From NCBI RefSeq assembly GCF_002192415.1, contig NZ_CP021780.1, positions 2,790,001-2,854,000 of the forward strand: DNA of 64,000 bases. The letters run 5' to 3'. The notes under the pieces are model-generated. The model did no database searches. It saw nothing but the letters and a program-made list of their open reading frames with translations, and was not told where the DNA came from. The position numbers were made by a program, and so were the translations under genes. Below, one piece after another: positions 17,268 through 26,889 of the stretch (within the stretch, counting starts at the first letter, position 1; each line of letters starts with the position of its first letter). The DNA is from Paenibacillus donghaensis (GTDB lineage Bacteria; Bacillota; Bacilli; Paenibacillales; Paenibacillaceae).

Positions 17268-17807
17268 ATGAAAAAGACTAAACTATACATTGTTGCTGTA
17301 CTTTTCCTCTTGTTGGGACTACTCCTTCTGTCCGCTTGTTCTTCAAATTCTATTGATAAAGAGTCCCCAGCCCCAGACCCCAAAAGGCAAGCTCAAACTG
17401 AGTTTATCGATGAAAGAATAGACAGCTACACACATCAATGCTTTAGATTCGTTGAGAAGTACACACTTACGGAACAAGATGATAAGTACAGCATAGAAGT
17501 CAGTTTGATACCGGAGATCGCATCCAGAGCTACCAAAGAAGAAGTTTATCGCTCGCTTGCCAGCTATGCCTGGAATGTGAACAACTTCTTCCCTGAGATT
17601 AAAAGTTATGACTTCACCGTACTCTGGGATGAGCGGCAGAAACAAGAAGCGATCCATGCTAGAATCGATGAATCGGGCGTTGCCAATTTGATGACTACAT
17701 ATACCGGTGTACAGATGGACCTAAATAACAAGCTGGATAGCTCGTACCAAACTGTTTTTACAGAAATTGAGGAATCAGATATCGTCAAAAATTGGCCTAA
17801 GCGTTAA
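17268..17807 (+). CDS. Putative lipoprotein of unknown function
   Basis: The 179-residue protein has a lipoprotein signal (MKKTKLYIVAV...LLSACSS; lipobox LSAC, Cys24) and a hydrophilic mixed alpha/beta remainder. I do not recognise the family. The RBS AAGGAGG lies 8 nt upstream. It stands alone between repeat R1 and a hairpin at 17848. Confidence 0.7.
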   Translation: MKKTKLYIVAVLFLLLGLLLLSACSSNSIDKESPAPDPKRQAQTEFIDERIDSYTHQCFRFVEKYTLTEQDDKYSIEVSLIPEIASRATKEEVYRSLASYAWNVNNFFPEIKSYDFTVLWDERQKQEAIHARIDESGVANLMTTYTGVQMDLNNKLDSSYQTVFTEIEESDIVKNWPKR

Positions 17808-17847
17808 CGAGTTAAGATTGAACTTCAGAGATGTAAAAAAGAGACAC

Positions 17848-17876
17848 AAAAGTCTGTGTAACCCGCAGGCTTTTAT
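17848..17876 (+). terminator. Weak terminator-like hairpin after the lipoprotein gene
   Basis: AAAAGTCTG / CAGGCTTTT pair with one G-U and an 8-nt loop. Confidence 0.5.
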
Positions 17877-17974
17877 TGTATCCGTTGTCCAGACAGATGT
17901 ATGATAGAATGCGGACTGAGATAATTTTACAAATATATGTTGCTTGGACAGAGGTAATGGGATTCATTTCATAA

Positions 17975-18337
17975 AACAGCAAGACAAGTCCTGTTAGGCA
18001 GCCGGGATATGATTCAGAAGCTTGGCAGATCGACATGATGCAGCATGGGCATTATTTCAAAATCATCCTGGACGATCTCATTGCTGGCGGCGCTATTATT
18101 TTCGTTGATCAGCACAAGGTTCATAATGTAGGACGGATCTATCTGGATCCGGGTGTTCATAATCAGGGCTATGGAACCCGGGCGATGAGAGCGATTGAGC
18201 AGCAATTCCCGGATTCCCGGCATTGGTGGCTGGACACCCCCGCTTGGAGTGTGAGAAATCACCACTTCTATAAAAAATGCGGCTACACCCAAACCAAGGT
18301 GGCTGATGGCCAGTTTATTTTCGAGAAAACCTTATAG
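17975..18337 (+). pseudogene. 5'-truncated GNAT acetyltransferase
   Basis: The frame opens after a TAA at 17972-17974 and encodes the C-terminal ~two thirds of a GNAT fold: GYDSEAWQID, HYFKIILDDLIAGGAIIF, the acetyl-CoA loop VHNQGYGTRAMRAIEQQFP, and RNHHFYKKCGYTQT. The first ATGs (18035, 18038) fall inside a conserved helix with no RBS, and the N-terminal ~40-50 residues of the fold are absent. I read it as a relic; a short functional protein is less likely. It overlaps the end of the MocR gene by 6 bp. Confidence 0.55.
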
Positions 18338-19750
18338 AAGTTTAGCTTCCCCTGCAGCTAGATCATTCTTTTTTAAAAACTGGTGCAGCGCCCGGACCCC
18401 CTCTTGAATCTGTGTTTGGCTTAGATGTCCATACCCTATAAGAAGTTTATCTTTATGGTTATCTTGTGCGGGACAAAACTGTGTTAACGGGTATACTCGT
18501 ATGCCCGCCTCAGTGCTGTCTCGCACGAACTGTTTCTCGAATTCCATTCCCGGAAATTGAAGCGCCACGTGCAGGCCGGACGCATCCCCCCAAGGACGTA
18601 CAGAATTCCCAAAAGCATTCTCGATCGAACTTAATAGTATTTTTCTTTTGTCACTATATACTTGACGCATATGCTGAACATGCTTATCCATCTTCCGCTT
18701 ACGCAGAAATTCAGCCAGTGCAGCTTGTTCCAGAACAGGATTTTGAACATCCATAAAGTTTCGATAATGTTTCCATCTGGCCTGCAGTGGTTTGGGTAAA
18801 ACTGCAAAGCCCAGCCGAAGGGCAGGGAATACTGTTTTGCTGAAAGTACCTACATAGATCACATGAGAGGAGTCCATTGAATAAATCGGACTTACAGGAG
18901 GACCGATATAACGGAATTCGCTGTCATAATCATCCTCAATAATATAAAAATCATGTTCTATTGCAAGACGTATAAGCGCAGCACGGCGGCCAGCCGGAAG
19001 AATACCGCCTAATGGGAATTGATGGGAGGGTGTGACATAAACCGCTGAAACAGCTTTGCCTTCAAGTGAAGAAATATCCGCCCCTTGCTCATCTACCTGC
19101 ATAGTATGTAGGGGATATCCTTTGTCGGCAATGACTGTACGGATTCCCGGATGAGAGGGATCTTCTATAGCAAAGACTTGTCCCTCTTTATAGAGTAGAT
19201 CCACAAGCAAATGAAGCGCCTGCATGGCCCCTGACGTGATAAATATATCTTCTGGATGGACTTCCATACCCCTGCTGCGAAATAACCACTGGGAAATTTC
19301 CTCACACAAAGGCTGATACCCTTTAGGGCCGTTATATTCCAATTCTTGAACAGGTAGACAGATTGCTGCATCTCTTATCATTTGGCTCCAAAGAGACCAT
19401 GGGAAAAGGGATAAATCCGGCTGGCCAGTTTTAAAATCCCATAAGATGGGTGGACTATCGCTTCTCGTTTCGGCAGGCATATCCGCTTTTTTATAGGTGT
19501 GAATATGAAGACCCTCCGCCACGCGAGATGGCGCGCCTTGACGGCTGATAATGAAACCTTCGGTTAAGAGCATATCATACGCTTCGCAAACTGTATTTCG
19601 GGAAATCCCCAACCCTTTGGCAAGCTCACGCGTAGACGGCAATGCCTCTCGCTGTGAAATTTGGCCTGTTACTATACGCTCTTTTAATGTAAGAAAAATT
19701 TGACGAGACAGGCTGATTTCATCTTTAAACCGTAACTCGATTCCCCACAT
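18332..19750 (-). CDS. MocR/GabR-type regulator (GntR HTH plus aminotransferase fold)
   Basis: The 472-residue protein has an N-terminal GntR winged helix (~10-75: LPSTRELAKGLGISRNTVCEAYDML) and a C-terminal fold-type I aminotransferase domain (~110-460), with the PLP lysine in GTFSKTVFPALRLGF and the phosphate-binding arginine nearby. Such proteins sense amines, amino acids or PLP and usually act on a divergent gene, here the EamA transporter at 19839. AAGGAGG is upstream of the start. Confidence 0.88.
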   Translation of the reverse strand: MWGIELRFKDEISLSRQIFLTLKERIVTGQISQREALPSTRELAKGLGISRNTVCEAYDMLLTEGFIISRQGAPSRVAEGLHIHTYKKADMPAETRSDSPPILWDFKTGQPDLSLFPWSLWSQMIRDAAICLPVQELEYNGPKGYQPLCEEISQWLFRSRGMEVHPEDIFITSGAMQALHLLVDLLYKEGQVFAIEDPSHPGIRTVIADKGYPLHTMQVDEQGADISSLEGKAVSAVYVTPSHQFPLGGILPAGRRAALIRLAIEHDFYIIEDDYDSEFRYIGPPVSPIYSMDSSHVIYVGTFSKTVFPALRLGFAVLPKPLQARWKHYRNFMDVQNPVLEQAALAEFLRKRKMDKHVQHMRQVYSDKRKILLSSIENAFGNSVRPWGDASGLHVALQFPGMEFEKQFVRDSTEAGIRVYPLTQFCPAQDNHKDKLLIGYGHLSQTQIQEGVRALHQFLKKNDLAAGEAKLL

Positions 19751-19769
19751 ACTACCTACTACCTCCTTG

Positions 19770-19832
19770 AACTGGCTCTATTAAAATAAGGATCAACTGG
19801 AACTTAAAGCATACCAGTCTTAACGATATAAT
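19770..19832 (+). promoter_or_regulatory. Candidate MocR operator and promoter of the EamA gene
   Basis: Direct AACTGG repeats lie at 19770 and 19795, with an inverted ACCAGT at 19813. TTAAAG (19804) and a perfect TATAAT (19827-19832), 17 bp apart, form a promoter only 6 bp before the ATG at 19839. MocR operators are commonly direct repeats overlapping the target promoter. Confidence 0.5.
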
Positions 19833-19838
19833 TGTAAT

Positions 19839-20759
19839 ATGGAAAATATCAAAGGAAAAATATATTTACTGTTTGCTTTTGCGCTGGCCGGAACATCTGT
19901 AGTTACAGGATACATTCTCTCTGAGAAATTAAGCAGCTTTACAATAACCGCTGTCAGTTTAGGTATAGTTCTTCTATGCCTGTCGCCTTTTTATATGGGC
20001 ACAACAGTGGAGACCATACGGCTGCTCAAAACCGGAGACTGGAAAATGCTTGTGTTGCAAGCGGTTTTTGGAATCTTCCTGTTCCGTATCTTCCTGCTTT
20101 TTGGAGTGAATTTAACAAGTACCGTGGAAGCAGGAATATTGACCGGAGCTACACCTGCAATTACTTCTTTGCTTGCCTTTTTATTTTTGAAGGAGCCCCT
20201 TTCAAGGAATACTGTGCTGGGCATTGGTTGTACCGTTACAGGCATTGTTCTGTTACAGGGAGTCAATTTGAATACAATCGATTTCTCCATTCATCACTTA
20301 TGGGGAAATGTGTTCATCCTTTGCGCTGCAGCAAGCGAATCTGTCTTCAACATCCTATCGAGAAAGCACAGAGCACAATCTTCCCAGCTACCCATACATC
20401 CCCTGGTGCAAACGCTGCTGGTATCTGCTATCGCATTTATTTTATCTCTGCTTCCGGCTTTTTTTGAACACCCCCTTGCGTCACTACAAGCAATCGGATG
20501 GAAAGAATGGTCAGCATTGGTCTGGTATGGCCTCATTGTGACTGCCTTGGCCTTCGTGCTCTTCTATGCGGGGTTAAAACGATGTGATGCTTATACGACT
20601 GCCGCGTTCTCCGGAATGATTCCGCTGACTTCAATGATTCTGTCCGTGTTTCTTCTGAATGAAATCGTCGGGTATGTCCAGTGGATAGGAGGAATTCTGA
20701 TTATTTTGAGTATGCTGCTGATTAGCCGCGTTATTCGATTCTCTTCCAGAAACGTCTGA
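19839..20759 (+). CDS. EamA/DMT-family exporter
   Basis: The 306-residue protein has ten hydrophobic segments in two EamA repeats (ILTGATPAITSLLAFLFLKE and SGMIPLTSMILSVFLLNEIV are the paired conserved helices). It probably exports an amino acid or related metabolite, and the MocR neighbour suggests the substrate or inducer is amine- or PLP-linked. No RBS is visible, and the -10 box abuts the ATG, so the mRNA may be leaderless. Its 3' end overlaps the convergent ABC permease gene by 29 bp. Confidence 0.82.
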   Translation: MENIKGKIYLLFAFALAGTSVVTGYILSEKLSSFTITAVSLGIVLLCLSPFYMGTTVETIRLLKTGDWKMLVLQAVFGIFLFRIFLLFGVNLTSTVEAGILTGATPAITSLLAFLFLKEPLSRNTVLGIGCTVTGIVLLQGVNLNTIDFSIHHLWGNVFILCAAASESVFNILSRKHRAQSSQLPIHPLVQTLLVSAIAFILSLLPAFFEHPLASLQAIGWKEWSALVWYGLIVTALAFVLFYAGLKRCDAYTTAAFSGMIPLTSMILSVFLLNEIVGYVQWIGGILIILSMLLISRVIRFSSRNV

Positions 20760-21462
20760 ACATCTGCTGCATGAGTAGTATATGAAAGAGGAGGCCTATG
20801 ATAAAAAAGAAGGCTATTCTATAGAAAGAACGATCAGCCGCCACGCCTTCAAGATATAATTTGGCTGGCCAATAGGTTGGAAATACTCCGGCTAGAAGCT
20901 GCCAAGGTTCTGGAACAAAATACGCGAAAACAGCTCCCAGGAGAGTTAGCCCAATGATTTTGGATAAGGCAAGACCTTCTACTTTATTGGCTGCAAACGT
21001 TGCTAATAACATAGCGAGAACAGGTGTCTCCAATACGAGCAATAGGAGCACAGCGATATTCTCTTGTTGAGGTTGTGAAACGCCGCTGAATACCAGGAAG
21101 AGGACAGACATCACCAGGCTGATAAGAGTAGGAAGAATTAACCGATAAGCGAGATATCCATTTCGCATCAAGGGTGTTACTGCATAAATTCCAATTAGTC
21201 GTTCATCTCGCTCATCCAGGATCAATAAACCCGCTGCAATTCCAGCTAGTTGAGGAACAAGCAACATAAGGAACACGGTAATAAAATCAGAGTAGGCAAG
21301 AAGGTGGAAGGAAGAGACGGAAGCTAACCACTCCGATAAGGGAGGGAAGCCGTATCTGACAATGAGCGTGAGCATAAGCGGGCCGAGAGTGATCAGCAGG
21401 AGCATTGGATCTTTCACCGCATTCTGTAGGTCTTGCCGCAGCATGGTTCGATACTTATACAT
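20731..21462 (-). CDS. ABC exporter permease (second subunit)
   Basis: The 243-residue protein has six hydrophobic segments and resembles ABC-2-type/fluoroquinolone export permeases (LDERDERLIGIYAVTPL is the typical cytoplasmic loop). It is the last gene of a TetR-ATPase-permease-permease operon and overlaps the preceding gene by 8 bp. The substrate is unknown. Confidence 0.75.
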   Translation of the reverse strand: MYKYRTMLRQDLQNAVKDPMLLLITLGPLMLTLIVRYGFPPLSEWLASVSSFHLLAYSDFITVFLMLLVPQLAGIAAGLLILDERDERLIGIYAVTPLMRNGYLAYRLILPTLISLVMSVLFLVFSGVSQPQQENIAVLLLLVLETPVLAMLLATFAANKVEGLALSKIIGLTLLGAVFAYFVPEPWQLLAGVFPTYWPAKLYLEGVAADRSFYRIAFFFIIGLLFHILLMQQMFRRFWKRIE

Positions 21463-22165
21463 GTGTGTTCACTCCGTCCTGTGTTCTCACGGTTCTTTGC
21501 ATCAGGGAATACACCCACCAAGCGGCTGCCCCTATCCAAAGCAATAGTATGAAGACTGCATATAAGAATTCCGCGATATTCAGAGGGTGGAACGCTCCTT
21601 GCAGCAACATTAACGTGCCTTGCACAGGAAGGACAGCATACAGAGGTGTTGTAAATGCATTCAAATAACCTAATACAGGAAGGATGAACACGAGAGAATA
21701 CGCCTGGGATAATACAATAAACCCGTTGATCGAACGGCATGTTACCGCTGCAGCCATTCCAAGCAAGCTGAAAAATGCAGAGGTCAGAACAATGCCAAGC
21801 ACAAATTGCACAGGAGACACGGGCCAGCCTGCAGTAGACAGGTGTATAACAGAGGCAGCGGCAAGGGATAGGCAGCTCAGCGACAAACATTTGGCAAGAA
21901 TATATTCCAGTGTCCTTACCGGGGTAACAAACAGGTTCTCAAAAATCCCCTGGTCTCTCTCGAGCAGCAGGATTCCTCCTGCCAGAATCAAGCCAAGCGC
22001 ACTGGGGTCCGAGAATGTAAGCAGCACCAGTGTTTTTTCCAAATACGCTTCTGGAATCATGGCAAGTCCCCCTATATAAACCATACAGACTAGCAGATAG
22101 ACCAAATACAAGCCATGCTTCCATTGAAACCGCAAGTCAAAGAGGAATAATCTCCAAATTCTCAT
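21455..22165 (-). CDS. ABC exporter permease (first subunit)
   Basis: The 236-residue protein has six membrane segments and the ABC-2 loop LLLERDQGIFENLFVTPVRT. It overlaps the ATPase gene by 4 bp and the next permease gene by 8 bp, so the three are translationally coupled. Confidence 0.75.
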   Translation of the reverse strand: MRIWRLFLFDLRFQWKHGLYLVYLLVCMVYIGGLAMIPEAYLEKTLVLLTFSDPSALGLILAGGILLLERDQGIFENLFVTPVRTLEYILAKCLSLSCLSLAAASVIHLSTAGWPVSPVQFVLGIVLTSAFFSLLGMAAAVTCRSINGFIVLSQAYSLVFILPVLGYLNAFTTPLYAVLPVQGTLMLLQGAFHPLNIAEFLYAVFILLLWIGAAAWWVYSLMQRTVRTQDGVNTHV

Positions 22166-23016
22166 ATCAGACTTTCCCCCGTGACATCCATGAAAATTTG
22201 ATCCAATGTGGCTTCTAAGGTGTGCATAGTAACAATACGATGGGATCGAATGATGGACAGAAATTCAGGGTTATCCCCAATATCAGCTAAAGGGAAATCT
22301 GCCATTATCTGCACACCATGTTGTTCATATTCAATTCTGAGTTTGCGTTCGCCGCTCCGCAACATCAGATTCTTGGGGGAATCAATTAACTTGATCTCAC
22401 CGTTCACGACAAAAGCGACCCTGTCGCATAATTGCTCGGCAGCCTGCATGTTATGAGTGGTAAGAATGATTGTTGCTCCGGCATCTCTGCGTTGCTGGAT
22501 CAATCGTTTCAGCATGTCGGCATTGACGGGGTCCAGTCCGGAGGTAGGTTCATCCAGAAATAATACATCTGGGTTATTCAATACGGCACGGCAATAATTC
22601 AGCCGCATCTTCATCCCTTTGGAGAAATTGCCGACTTTCATATTAGCGGCTTCAGACAAACCTACCTGCTTGAGTAGATCCACAGGTTCTGAACTACGCT
22701 TACGGTACAGTGACCCAAAATGTCTTAGATTCTCCAAAGCGGTAAAGCGGTTATAAAAGTTAGGGAATTCAAAAGCCACACCGACTCTTTCATAGTAATC
22801 CGAACCCACTGATTTAACCTCTTGGCCTAACACTACTGCGCTGCCATTATATTGTTTGAGTTTACCAATCAGAATATTTTGTGTGGTACTTTTCCCCGCA
22901 CCTGAAGGCCCCAGAAATCCGAATATTTCCCCTTTCTTAATGTTGAAATCCAAGCCCTTTAGAACGGGAGAGCCTTGACCCGGGTAGGTGTAGCTTAACT
23001 CTTGGACATGAATCAT
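22162..23016 (-). CDS. ABC exporter ATP-binding protein
   Basis: The 284-residue protein has Walker A GPSGAGKST, signature NFSKGMKMRL (an S-K-G-M variant), Walker B VLFLDEPTSGLD and H-loop TTHNM. A ~70-residue C-terminal extension follows the nucleotide-binding domain, as in drug/antibiotic exporters. It lies 10 bp downstream of the TetR gene. Confidence 0.88.
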   Translation of the reverse strand: MIHVQELSYTYPGQGSPVLKGLDFNIKKGEIFGFLGPSGAGKSTTQNILIGKLKQYNGSAVVLGQEVKSVGSDYYERVGVAFEFPNFYNRFTALENLRHFGSLYRKRSSEPVDLLKQVGLSEAANMKVGNFSKGMKMRLNYCRAVLNNPDVLFLDEPTSGLDPVNADMLKRLIQQRRDAGATIILTTHNMQAAEQLCDRVAFVVNGEIKLIDSPKNLMLRSGERKLRIEYEQHGVQIMADFPLADIGDNPEFLSIIRSHRIVTMHTLEATLDQIFMDVTGESLI

Positions 23017-23026
23017 AATTCTCCCC

Positions 23027-23632
23027 CTAGTCTCTAGCGAACAGGCCGTTCGCCATAGTAGTAATAAGCAGTTTCAGCGTATCGTCATATACCGCTTCTC
23101 CAATTTCCCGCTTATGAAGAGAGAGCAAGAACAGAGAACGAATCATACTTACAATGAGCTCAGGAGAACTTTTCTTCGTTAGCACGCCTGCGGTTTGCCA
23201 TTTCTGTATAAAAGGGAGCAGGATATCTTGATCCTCATTGTAATTGCGTTCCAATCGTTCTGGAGGTAACTTGCGAAGGATCGCTTCGAATGATTCAGTC
23301 AATAAAATTTGTTGAATGATTGGATTATTGGACATGAGCTGGAAAGACTCCAGTAAAAATAACTTGAAGGACTCTTTATCTACAGGTCTATTAGCCGCGT
23401 GCTCTAACAGGGTAGTTCTTATCCGATTTTCTTCAACTTCCACGAGCTCAAAGAATAGTTCCTCCTTCGATTGATAAAAGCCATAGAATGTTCCGGCTGC
23501 AATACCTGCACCTTTAGTCAGCTCATCCACACTGGTTTTTTTAAACCCGTAACGGGAAACAAGGCTTCGTCCCGATTCCAATAATTTTTGCTGAATCCGA
23601 TTTTTTTCTGCTTCACTGAATTTTTTTGGCAT
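23027..23632 (-). CDS. TetR-family repressor of the ABC exporter
   Basis: The 201-residue protein has an N-terminal HTH (GRSLVSRYGFKKTSVDELTKGAGIAAGTFYGFYQSKEELF, residues ~16-55) and a helical ligand domain. It is the first gene of the exporter operon, with a strong inverted repeat just upstream of its start (23662-23684), so autorepression released by a transported compound is the simplest reading. Confidence 0.85.
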   Translation of the reverse strand: MPKKFSEAEKNRIQQKLLESGRSLVSRYGFKKTSVDELTKGAGIAAGTFYGFYQSKEELFFELVEVEENRIRTTLLEHAANRPVDKESFKLFLLESFQLMSNNPIIQQILLTESFEAILRKLPPERLERNYNEDQDILLPFIQKWQTAGVLTKKSSPELIVSMIRSLFLLSLHKREIGEAVYDDTLKLLITTMANGLFARD

Positions 23633-23661
23633 AGATGGAAATTCTCCTCTTTATGAATATA

Positions 23662-23684
23662 TGAATAGAATTATATTCCATTCA
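23662..23684. promoter_or_regulatory. Candidate TetR operator
   Basis: The inverted repeat TGAATAGAAT-TAT-ATTCCATTCA has one mismatch and lies 30 bp upstream of the tetR start. Confidence 0.6.
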
Positions 23685-23960
23685 CAATAAACTTGCAATT
23701 ATGGTATTTCATTATCGACCATTTTATAGATATATTACTGGAAAATCAGAAATTAAAAGCAGAGACATCGGTTTGATTTGCGAACTTCATAATTCCCACA
23801 CATTTATTAGGTAGTGTATAGTTAATAAAATCGAGTTCCGTTCTGGTCTGATGAATGTTCAACCTAAGATTCAAATTCACCCTGCACCTGGCGGAAACCC
23901 CATTCCGGCAATTAATGGTGGATACATTTCCTTAGATCGTAAACGAAGAAGGTGGGCATT

Positions 23961-24668
23961 ATGTCGAAGCTACAGGTATTAATCGTAGATGATGAGTGGA
24001 ATATGAGGAACTTACTTCGTATTTATCTAATGAAAGAAGGATTTCGAATTCAGGAAGCTGCAACGGGTCAAGAAGCACTGTCCATGATAAAGAAATACTC
24101 CTTTGATATCGTATTGCTGGATGTAATGATGCCTGATATGGATGGCTGGCAAGTATGCAAAATAGTTAGAGAAACGGAAACCGTACCTATTTTAATGCTT
24201 ACGGCACGCACTGAAACCAAGGACAAGATCCATGGCCTCGGGGTAGGTGCAGATGATTATTTAACGAAACCCTTTGAACCAGAAGAGTTATTAGCCAGAA
24301 TCTATTCGTTAATCCGGAGGTCTAGCCTTACTAAAGTCTTGCAACCCCCACAAAGGGTGTTGGAATTTCCGCAGCTGAACATATTTCTGGATGCTCGTGA
24401 GGTTCGGATTCAGGAGGTCTGTGCAGATTTTACCCAAAAGGAATTTGATCTTCTCGTGATGTTAGCCCAGAGCAAACAGCGTGCTTTTACCAGGGAAGAA
24501 CTGGTTGAACGGGTCTGGGGACATGATTACGAGGGAGAAATTCGGGTGGTGGATACTCATATTAAGAATATTCGTGAGAAATTGCATAGGGCGGGAATGA
24601 GTTATAATCCGATCCAAACCGTATGGGGAATAGGATATAAATTTCAAGCAATTGGACAATCAAAATGA
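23961..24668 (+). CDS. OmpR-family response regulator
   Basis: The 235-residue protein starts at the ATG at 23961, with AAGGTGG 5 nt upstream, preferred over a GTG 9 bp earlier. The receiver has phospho-Asp54 (VLLDVMMPDMDGW), and the winged helix is typical (AFTREELVERVWGHDY...VWGIGYKF). It overlaps the kinase by 4 bp and resembles the ResD/CssR-type group. The 23.69-23.95 kb gap upstream is AT-rich and I see no defined site in it. Confidence 0.88.
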   Translation: MSKLQVLIVDDEWNMRNLLRIYLMKEGFRIQEAATGQEALSMIKKYSFDIVLLDVMMPDMDGWQVCKIVRETETVPILMLTARTETKDKIHGLGVGADDYLTKPFEPEELLARIYSLIRRSSLTKVLQPPQRVLEFPQLNIFLDAREVRIQEVCADFTQKEFDLLVMLAQSKQRAFTREELVERVWGHDYEGEIRVVDTHIKNIREKLHRAGMSYNPIQTVWGIGYKFQAIGQSK

Positions 24669-26071
24669 GAAATAACCGTATTGGGTTCAAACTCGGTCTT
24701 GTGATCATCACTGTATTCCTGATTGTCCTATTATTTCTCGGTATTGTCATAGACAAAATGTTTACAAATTTCTATTCTGCCGAGATGCGAAAAGAAAATG
24801 AGGAGATTGCCTCCCACTTTACGGTTATGGCGAATGCCAGCGATACTACTTCAGAGCAAACTATGATGACCTTTGCAGAGTTTTCCAATGTTAGCATCTT
24901 TAATATTCTGGATAATGGCAAAGTAATCCTACACTCAGGTGTCCATGATTCAGCCGACCGATTGTTCATTCGAAATTCAGACCTTAACAAGATTTTTGCC
25001 GGGAACAAGGTTAGCTTGCTGTATGAGGACCCTGAGGGGCATCGTTATTTTGTTTCAGGTCAACCGATATCTAGCGAGGGTGTCATTACCTCGGCTCTTT
25101 ATGTAATGTCCTCTACGGAACAAATGGAGAAATCCCTGTCAGGAGTACGGAATTTACTAATCCTCTCCGGGATGGGAGCCTTTTTGTTAGCCTTGGGAAT
25201 TACGTGGATTATTGCGCAAGTCTTGTCCCGTCCGCTTTTACAAATGCAAAAAGCGACCCGTAAAATTGCAATGGGTAAACTGGAGACCCGGCTTGAGATC
25301 AAAAGTAAAGATGAAATTGGAAGTTTGGCTGAGGCCATCAATGATTTAGCGATCGATCTTCAGCGTTACCGGGATACCCGTCAAGAGTTGTTCTCTAACA
25401 TTTCTCATGATCTGCGGACACCCATTACCTATTTGGAAGGTTACTCTAAAGTGGTTAGAGATCAGCTGTACGAGACCGAAGAGGAGAAGGAACATTACCT
25501 GGATATTATCTATCAAGAGGCGGTCCGGTTGCAGCATTTAGTCGATGATGTATTCGATTTAGCAAAAATGGAGGAAGGAAAGCTATCCCTGTTACTACAA
25601 CAGATCGATATGTCTGACTTAGTGGAACAGGCTGTTAAAAAAGTTGAGTTGAAAGCAAGAGAAAAAAGAATTAGCCTATCGTACCATCCTTCTGGCACCG
25701 GTTTATTGATTCTTGCAGATAGTACACGGATGGAGCAAATCGTCTTGAATCTGCTGGAGAATGCCATTCGTTATACAGAGCGGGGAAGCATTAATGTAGA
25801 CTTGCAATATACCACTACATCTGTGATCTTAATTGTTGAGGATACAGGGATAGGTATTCCTGAAGAAGACCTGCCTTATATTTTTGAAAGGTTTTATAGA
25901 GTAGAGAAGTCTCGCTCCCGTCAATTTGGGGGGACTGGATTGGGTCTATCCATAGTTAAAAAGCTGATCGAAATACAGGACGGGGATATCAAAGTTACCA
26001 GTAAGCTAGGAGAAGGCACCCGGTTTGAAGTTCATTTCACTCTGCTACCGGACAATAGTTTTTCCCCATAG
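24665..26071 (+). CDS. HAMP-domain sensor histidine kinase
   Basis: The 468-residue protein has TM1 at ~8-30, an extracytoplasmic domain of ~130 residues, TM2 at ~164-186 and HAMP at ~187-239. The HisKA box is ISHDLRTPITYLEG (phospho-His248), and the HATPase has NLLENAIRYT, DTGIGIP and GGTGLGLSIVKK. It pairs with the preceding regulator. Non-coding repeats follow to 26998. Confidence 0.9.
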   Translation: MRNNRIGFKLGLVIITVFLIVLLFLGIVIDKMFTNFYSAEMRKENEEIASHFTVMANASDTTSEQTMMTFAEFSNVSIFNILDNGKVILHSGVHDSADRLFIRNSDLNKIFAGNKVSLLYEDPEGHRYFVSGQPISSEGVITSALYVMSSTEQMEKSLSGVRNLLILSGMGAFLLALGITWIIAQVLSRPLLQMQKATRKIAMGKLETRLEIKSKDEIGSLAEAINDLAIDLQRYRDTRQELFSNISHDLRTPITYLEGYSKVVRDQLYETEEEKEHYLDIIYQEAVRLQHLVDDVFDLAKMEEGKLSLLLQQIDMSDLVEQAVKKVELKAREKRISLSYHPSGTGLLILADSTRMEQIVLNLLENAIRYTERGSINVDLQYTTTSVILIVEDTGIGIPEEDLPYIFERFYRVEKSRSRQFGGTGLGLSIVKKLIEIQDGDIKVTSKLGEGTRFEVHFTLLPDNSFSP

Positions 26072-26240
26072 CCACCTACGCGTTACTCCTTAGAAAGCTA
26101 AAACCTCTATCAGAAGGCAAGGGGCCTTACGTAGTAACCTATACCTCATCAAATAAGCCTTTCTTCCGCTATAGGAAGAGAGGCTTATTCTCACATTTCG
26201 TTACTGCTTAGGATTCAGCCAGGATTTAGAGTGTTGCCCT

Positions 26241-26271
26241 GGAACCTTCGGAGTAATTAGATGCGAAACTG
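26241..26271 (-). repeat. Inverted copy of the R1-flanking repeat
   Basis: This 31-bp stretch is the exact reverse complement of 17101-17131. It and other fragments fill 26072-26424, where I see no gene. Confidence 0.8.
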
Positions 26272-26424
26272 CAACTAATCTCCGCCGAAACACCCATTAT
26301 CAGGATAATAAGTGCATATATGCAACTAAATTTGAATAAAGCAAGCTTATTACGCTCAAAATTCTAAATTAGGTGCGTTTTCGCACTTATTTCCTCCAAC
26401 ACAGAAAAAAATGGCTAAATAGAT

Positions 26425-26860
26425 GCAGTTTCGGTTACTACTTAGAGCCCCCTTGTGTTCCTTGTGTTACTCGTCCGAGCCTGTCATATCACACCGCGCG
26501 ACAAGGAGGCAAAACAAAACAAAGGAAGGCTGTCGCCGGTAACCAGAGATTAACTTTCAGACTATTAACGGACTCAGGAGCCCCTATTTGCTGTAAAAAG
26601 GCTGTTTTGCAGCTCTAACGGACCCAGGAGCCCCTATTCAAGCCGAAACCCACTAGTTAAGGCCTGTTTTTCCGATATAGAGGCTATGCGGTCCGTTAGA
26701 CTCCAAACCAGCGCAGAAATGAGGAAACAGGAGCTATACAGTCCGTTAGGACGTGGGTTACCTGAAGTTCGGGTGGGGAGGGTTTGGATTACGGTAGGCG
26801 ATCCCCTAACCTTCTATATCCTGGCAGGGTCCTAAGTAGTAACCAGTTTCGCAACTAATT
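26425..26860. repeat. Long non-coding direct repeat, copy R2
   Basis: It is in the same orientation as R1 (16668-17117), with the same subunits and small indels, e.g. a ~15-bp gap near 26812. Together they bracket a 9.3 kb segment. Confidence 0.85.
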
Positions 26861-26889
26861 CTTTGGACTGGACATATGAGACTTTATAA

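Noticed and set aside
23690..23950. AT-rich gap upstream of the response regulator, checked for promoters and small genes
   Set aside because: No convincing -35/-10 pair, inverted repeat or ORF with an RBS was seen.
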